From Lepisosteus oculatus (taxonomy: Eukaryota > Chordata > Actinopteri > Semionotiformes > Lepisosteidae), in contig NC_090709.1 in NCBI RefSeq assembly GCF_040954835.1, positions 41,610,490-41,674,489 of the forward strand: DNA of 64,000 nt. The letters run 5' to 3'. Under the pieces are notes generated by a model. The model saw nothing but the letters and a program-made list of their open reading frames with translations. It was not told the origin of the DNA and did no database searches. Below, piece after piece: positions 58,596 through 64,000 of the stretch; within the stretch, counting starts at the first letter, position 1, and every line of letters begins with the position of its first letter. Made by a program: the position numbers and the translations under genes.

Positions 58596-61500
58596 TCTTT
58601 AGGACTTAACACCTGGGAGACGCATAGTGATCACTCTGCACCAGTAGCCCCACCTAAGAGACGCACAGCGATCATTCTGCACCAGTAACCCCACCTGGGA
58701 GACGCACAGCGATCACTCTGCACCAGTAACCCCACCTGGGAGACGCACAGTGATCATTCTGCACCAGTAACCCCACCTGGGAGACGCACAGCGATCATTC
58801 TGCACCAGTAACCCCACCTGGGAGACGCACAGCGATCACTCTGCACCAGTAACCCCACCTGGGAGACGCACTGTGATCATTCTGCACCAGTAACCCCACC
58901 TGGGAGACGCACAGCGATCATTCTGCACCAGTAACCCCACCTGGGAGATGCACTGTGATCATTCTGCACCTGTAACCCCACCTGGGAGACGCACAGTGAT
59001 CATTCTGCACCAGTAACCCCACCTGGGAGACGCACAGCGATCATTCTGCACCAGTAACCCCACCTGGGAGACGCACAGTGATCATTCTGCACCAGTAACC
59101 CCACCTAGGAGACGCACAGCGATCACTCTGCACCAGTAACCCTACCTGGGAGACGCACTGTGATCATTCTGCACCAGTAACCCCACCTGGGAGACGCACA
59201 GCGATCATTCTGCACCAGTAACCCCACCTGGGAGACGCACAGCGATCATTCTGCACCAGTAACCCCACCTGGGAGACGCACAGTGATCATTCTGCACCAG
59301 TAACCCTACCTGGGAGACGCACAGCGATCATTCTGCACCAGTAACCCCACCTGGGAGACGCACAGCGATCATTCTGCACCAGTAACCCCACCTGGGAGAC
59401 GCACAGCGATCATTCTGCACCAGTAACCCGAACTGGGAGACACACTGTGATCATTCTGCACCAGTAACCCTACCTGGGAGACGCACAGCGATCACTCTGC
59501 ACCAGTAGCCCCACCTGGGAGACGCACAGCGATCACTCTGCACCAGTAGCCCCACCTGGGAGACGCACAGCGATCACTCTGCACCAGTAACCCCACCTGG
59601 GAGACGCACAGCGATCATTCTGCACCAGTAACCCCACCTGGGAGACGCACAGCGATCACTCTGCACCAGTAGCCCCACCTGGGAGACGCACAGTGATCAC
59701 TCTGCACCAGTAACCCCACCTGGGAGACGCACAGCGATCATTCTGCACCAGTAACCCCACCTGGGAGACGCACAGCGATCACTCTGCACCAGTAGCCCCA
59801 CCTGGGAGACGCACAGTGATCACTCTGCAGCAGTAACCCCACCTGGGAGACGCACAGCGATCGTCCTGCACCAGTAACCCCACCTGGGAGACGCACAGTG
59901 GTGATTCTGCACCAGTAACCCCACCTAAGAGACGCACAGCGATCATTCTGCACCAGTAACCCCACCTGGGAGACGCACAGCGATCACTCTGCACCAGTAA
60001 CCCCACCTGGGAGACGCACAGCGATCATTCTGCACCAGTAACCCCACCTGGGAGACGCACAGCGATCATTCTGCACCAGTAACCCCACCTAAGAGACGCA
60101 CAGCGATCATTCTGCACCAGTAACCCCACCTGGGAGACGCACAGTGATCATTCTGCACCAGTAACCCCACCTGGGAGACGCACAGCGATCATTCTGCACC
60201 AGTAACCCCACCTAAGAGACGCACAGCGATCATTCCGCACCAGTAACCCCACCAGGGAGACGCACAGTGATCACTCTGCACCAGTAACCCCACCTGGGAG
60301 ACGCACAGTGATCATTCTGCACCAGTAACCCCACCTAAGAGACGCACAGCGATCATTCCGCACCAGTAACCCCACCAGGGAGACGCACAGTGATCATTCT
60401 GCACCAGTAACCCCACCAGGGAGACGCACAGCGATCATTCTGCACCAGTAACCCTACCTGGGAGACACACAGCGATCCTTCTGCACCAGTAACCCCACCT
60501 GGGAGACGCACAGCGATCATTCTGCACCAGTAGCCCCACCTGGGAGAGGCACAGCGATCATTCTGCACCAGTAGCCCCACCTGGGAGACGCACAGCGATC
60601 ATTCTGCACCAGTAGCCCCACCTAAGAGACGCACAGCGATCATTCTGCACCAGTAACCCCACCTGGGAGACGCACAGTGATCATTCTGCACCAGTAACTC
60701 CACCTGGGAGACGCACAGCGATCATTCTGCACCAGTAACCCCACATGGGAGACGCACAGCGATCATTCTGCACCAGTAACCCCACCTGGGAGACGCACAG
60801 CGATCACTCTGCACCAGTAACCCCACCTGGGAGACGCACAGCGATCATTCTGCACCAGTAACCCCACCTGGGAGACGCACAGAGATCATTCTGCACCAGT
60901 AACCCCACCTGGGAGACGCACAGTGATCATTCTGCACCTGGGAGACGCACAGTGATCATTCTGCACCAGTAATCCCACCTGGGAGACGCACAGCGATCAT
61001 TCTGCACCAGTAACCCCACCTGGGAGACGCACAGCGATCACTCTGCACCAGTAACCCCACCTGGGAGACGCACAGCGATCATTCTGCACCAGTAACCCCA
61101 CCTGGGAGACGCACAGCGATCATTCTGCACCAGTAACCCCACCTAAGAGACGCACAGCGATCATTCTGCACCAGTAACCCCACCTGGGAGACGCACAGTG
61201 ATCATTCTGCACCAGTAACCCCACCTGGGAGACGCACAGCGATCATTCTGCACCAGTAACCCCACCTAAGAGACGCACAGCGATCATTCCGCACCAGTAA
61301 CCCCACCAGGGAGACGCACAGTGATCACTCTGCACCAGTAACCCCACCTGGGAGACGCACAGTGATCATTCTGCACCAGTAACCCCACCTAAGAGACGCA
61401 CAGCGATCATTCCGCACCAGTAACCCCACCAGGGAGACGCACAGTGATCATTCTGCACCAGTAACCCCACCAGGGAGACGCACAGCGATCATTCTGCACC

Positions 61501-62215
61501 AGTAACCCTACCTGGGAGACACACAGCGATCCTTCTGCACCAGTAACCCCACCTGGGAGACGCACAGCGATCATTCTGCACCAGTAGCCCCACCTGGGAG
61601 AGGCACAGCGATCATTCTGCACCAGTAGCCCCACCTGGGAGACGCACAGCGATCATTCTGCACCAGTAGCCCCACCTAAGAGACGCACAGCGATCATTCT
61701 GCACCAGTAACCCCACCTGGGAGACGCACAGTGATCATTCTGCACCAGTAACTCCACCTGGGAGACGCACAGCGATCATTCTGCACCAGTAACCCCACAT
61801 GGGAGACGCACAGCGATCATTCTGCACCAGTAACCCCACCTGGGAGACGCACAGCGATCACTCTGCACCAGTAACCCCACCTGGGAGACGCACAGCGATC
61901 ATTCTGCACCAGTAACCCCACCTGGGAGACGCACAGAGATCATTCTGCACCAGTAACCCCACCTGGGAGACGCACAGTGATCATTCTGCACCTGGGAGAC
62001 GCACAGTGATCATTCTGCACCAGTAATCCCACCTGGGAGACGCACAGAGATCATTCTGCACCAGTAACCCCACCTGGGAGACACACAGCGACCATTCTGC
62101 ACCAGTACCCCCACCTGGGAGATGCACAGAGATCATTCTGCACCAGTAACCCCACCTGGGAGACACACAGTGATCTCTGTGCACCAGTAGCCCCCCCTTG
62201 GAGACGCACAGTGAC
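58596..62215. repeat. 41-bp satellite-like array, 3.6 kb
   Basis: About 88 copies of gcaccagtaaccccacctgg then gagacgcacagcgatcattct. About 1015 bp (near 59970-60985) is repeated almost perfectly 1054 bp further on (61024-62039), including rare variants such as cattccgcacc and a unit shortened at tctgcacctgggag. Recent block duplication. Confidence 0.97.
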
Positions 62216-62275
62216 CCCTGCTAGTGAATTAATAGAATCCCAACAATTGTGGACCGTTAATCCAGTAATTCATTT

Positions 62276-62281
62276 TTTATT
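62276..62281 (-). terminator. Poly(A) signal AATAAA of the minus-strand receptor-like gene
   Basis: AATAAA on the minus strand (plus TTTATT), about 390 bp after the stop codon at 62673-62675, with only unique sequence between. Confidence 0.65.
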
Positions 62282-62672
62282 CATTCAAAAAAAAAAGACT
62301 GTAAACCATGTTGAAAACATCCTGGGCATTTCTACATGGTTCCGTGTGGCGAAATCCCTCTTAGCTCGGGTCCAGGCGATCTGGGATGAGAAGGTCGCGG
62401 CCTGCGGTCTTTCAAAGGTTTCCCGCTGGATAACGGAAAAGAGCTTGAAGAGAAACACCTGGGGGGGGTCCTCGAGAGGAGGAGGATGGGCCGATGGGCC
62501 GACTGGATCGCGAGGAGAGGAATCCGAGAATCCCATCGGCACGGTGGGCCGACCAACAGGTGCAGCCCCCCGCCACTCTCGGTGTAAAGACGCGTCTCCT
62601 GGTTTTTTTCTTTCCCCCAAAAACGCCCCCCGAATGTCAAGGCTCCTTGCCTTCCAGCCGAGGGCTGAAAAA

Positions 62673-63431
62673 CTAGACTCGGTCGTCGTCGCTGATAGAG
62701 GTTCCCACCCTGCCCACCGGGTGGTGCTGTTCGGCGACAACGGAAGAATAGATGACACTGTCCTCCGCTGGCCGGGGGGTTTTCGGAGTCGCCCCCTGGG
62801 TTTTGAGACCCACGGTGGTGTACTGGACCTCATCTGGGTCCTGGGAGGGGGAGAAAGAGAAGGGGGGGGCCGATCAGGAAGCGTGTTTATCCGCGTAAGG
62901 ACCTCGGTTTGACGTGTCATCCGAAGGACGGCGCCTGTTTACAGTCCAGTGTCCCCCGTCACTATACTGGGGCATGAGGACCCACACAGACCGCAGGGTG
63001 AGAGCGCCCCCTGCTGGCCCCACTCACACCTCTCCCAGCAGCAGCAGCCTCAGTTTTCCCCAGGAGTCTCCCCTCCAGGTACTGGCCAGGCTCCCACCTG
63101 CTGGGCTCCAGTGGGGCTGCCAGTTGTGAGTTGCAGGGTGACGTGGCTGCTGGCAGACCTGCATTAAAGGCCTTTGCTACAGTCCCCAAAGTAGGGCAGC
63201 TCTCTCAGCGAGTCGCGTGGGCCCGAGCTCGTGATCACACTGCCTGCCACACCTGGAGAGGAGCAGGGAGCCCTGCTGCCCCAGCTCAGGAGTCCTCCAT
63301 CGTGAGGGACTCGCCAGAGCCGAGCTCTGGCTGGTGGGGGGGGTGGGGGGTTTCGGGACTGACCGACCGGAACTCCCGAGACTTACCGTGGGTTTCTCGG
63401 CCACCGTGGTGTAGACGGTCTCTTCCGGAGT
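62673..63431 (-). CDS. 3' end of a gene encoding a tail with ITSM/ITIM-like motifs, partial
   Basis: Two minus-strand exons. The first, 63431-63387, is 45 nt, with acceptor CATCGCAG and donor GTAAGT, and reads TPEETVYTTVAEKPT. The second, 62840-62673, is 168 nt, with acceptor TTTCTCCCCCTCCCAG; it reads DPDEVQYTTVGLKTQ, later AEDSVIYSSVVAEQ, and ends SISDDDRV and TAG. Phases agree (0-0). TVYTTV fits the ITSM pattern T-x-Y-x-x-V; VQYTTV and VIYSSV fit the ITIM pattern. Such motifs, phosphorylated by Src kinases, recruit SHP phosphatases or SH2 adaptors in immunoglobulin-type receptors. Short exons near the C-terminus are usual for such tails. A poly(A) signal follows. The extracellular part would lie beyond the right edge. 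MHC class III holds G6b-B (MPIG6B) with ITIM and ITSM, but I cannot assign orthology; Siglec/CD22-, SLAM- or NITR-like genes remain possible. Confidence 0.7.
62900..63155 (-). mobile_element. 5S rRNA-derived SINE, head half (receptor gene intron)
   Basis: The right end has the longest 5S-like head in the window: cccaggagtctcccctccag, gtactggccaggctcccacc, tgctgggctcc and gttgcagggtgacgtggctg mirror the reverse complement of 5S rRNA up to its 5' end. The body is cut at 62900. It lies in the intron between the two receptor-tail exons. Confidence 0.82.
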
Positions 63432-63534
63432 CTGCGATGGACAGAGGGAGAGAAATCAGAGGTCAGGGGGCGTTTACAGAGAGAGAGAGAGAAAGTTTGG
63501 GATATAGGGGGAGTTTCATAGGGACAGTTTCAAG

Positions 63535-64000
63535 CACGTCCTGACTGGAGGAGCTCACCCAGCTGTGTCTGTGTGAGAGAAGCCCCAGGGTATCGGCTTC
63601 AACCACAGGGGCTGGGGGGCTTGTTCCCCACCCCCACCCCCCTCTGTGTACAGAAGAGCCCCCTGTCCTGACTGGAGGAGCTCACCCAGCTGTGTCTGGA
63701 GAGAAGCCAGGGTATCGGCTTCAACCACAGGGGCTGGGCGGCTTGTTCCCCACCCCCACCCCCCTCTGTGTACAGAAGAGCCCCCTGTCCTGACTGGAGG
63801 AGCTCACCCAGCTGTGTCTGGAGAGAAGCCAGGGTATCGGCTTCAACCACACGGACTGGGCGGCTTGTTCCCCACCCCCACCACCCTCTGTGTACAGTAG
63901 AGCCTCCTGTCCTGACTGGAGGAGCTCACCCAGCTGTGTCTGGAGAGAAGCCAGGGTATCGGCTTCAACAACACAGCTTGTTCCCCACCCCCACCACCCT
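63535..64000 (-). repeat. Family D minisatellite at the right edge
   Basis: About 3.8 copies of the 121 bp unit, LINE-like frame on the minus strand, continuing past the window. It lies in the intron upstream of the receptor-tail exon. Confidence 0.92.

Noticed and set aside
62285-62920. 211-codon minus-strand frame over the receptor tail
   Set aside because: It ignores the strong splice acceptor at 62841-62843 and is in another frame from the tyrosine-motif exon.

Overview
The window reads as nuclear DNA of a ray-finned fish. The evidence is vertebrate multi-exon genes with GT-AG introns, fish-type SINEs (tRNA-derived and 5S rRNA-derived) and very heavy minisatellite content. High GC and the repeat types would suit a non-teleost such as a gar or bowfin, but that is only a guess. 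Five protein-coding loci were found by reading exons, splice sites and protein similarity from memory. Most long open frames here lie inside tandem repeats and are not genes.

Layout. (1) 1-5.4 kb: the 5' end of bag6 on the minus strand (start codon at 2444; ubiquitin-like domain exons at 2444-2367 and 939-822), with a CpG-rich promoter region at about 3.8-5.4 kb. (2) 5.6-9.2 kb: repeats, a 5S-derived SINE and a likely HNF1 promoter element. (3) 9.2-17.8 kb: apom on the plus strand, six coding exons encoding 186 aa, each intron filled by a different repeat. (4) 17.8-22.3 kb: intergenic repeats. (5) 22.35-27.5 kb: ptges (microsomal prostaglandin E synthase) on the plus strand, three coding exons encoding 149 aa, with TATA box and poly(A) signal. 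(6) 27.6-32.5 kb: five tRNA-Gly(GCC) genes in duplicated blocks plus one tRNA pseudogene. (7) 32.6-52.8 kb: an RGS3-like regulator of G-protein signalling on the minus strand, coding exons 44050-35020, with a tandem repeat or repeat-derived sequence in every intron and a possible CpG promoter near 52.5 kb. (8) 52.8-62.2 kb: two large satellite-like arrays, with units of 37 bp and 41 bp. (9) 62.3-63.5 kb: the 3' end of a minus-strand gene whose C-terminus carries three ITSM/ITIM-like tyrosine motifs, probably an immune receptor tail.

How the genes relate. bag6 and apom lie head to head, as in the human MHC class III region. ptges and rgs3 have their human counterparts on chromosome 9q, a paralogue region of the MHC. 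The mixture suggests an MHC-linked region that keeps proto-MHC linkages, and the inhibitory-receptor-like tail fits that setting. The products have no shared pathway: a chaperone/triage factor, a lipid-carrying lipocalin, a lipid-mediator enzyme, a G-protein regulator and a putative receptor.

Repeats. Four minisatellite families recur at several separate sites and are called A to D here. Family A (50 bp, CTGGACAGGACACCAGTCC core) grows inside a dispersed element. Family B (about 76 bp) carries TCCAGTCCTGGTCCTGGAGG. Family C (about 31 bp) carries GGTCCAGTCAGTCC. Family D (121 bp) resembles the C-terminal end of a LINE reverse transcriptase. No CRISPR array, operon or prokaryotic feature is present. 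I do not see a convincing new molecular system; the receptor tail, the mixed synteny and the origin of the minisatellites are the points of most interest.
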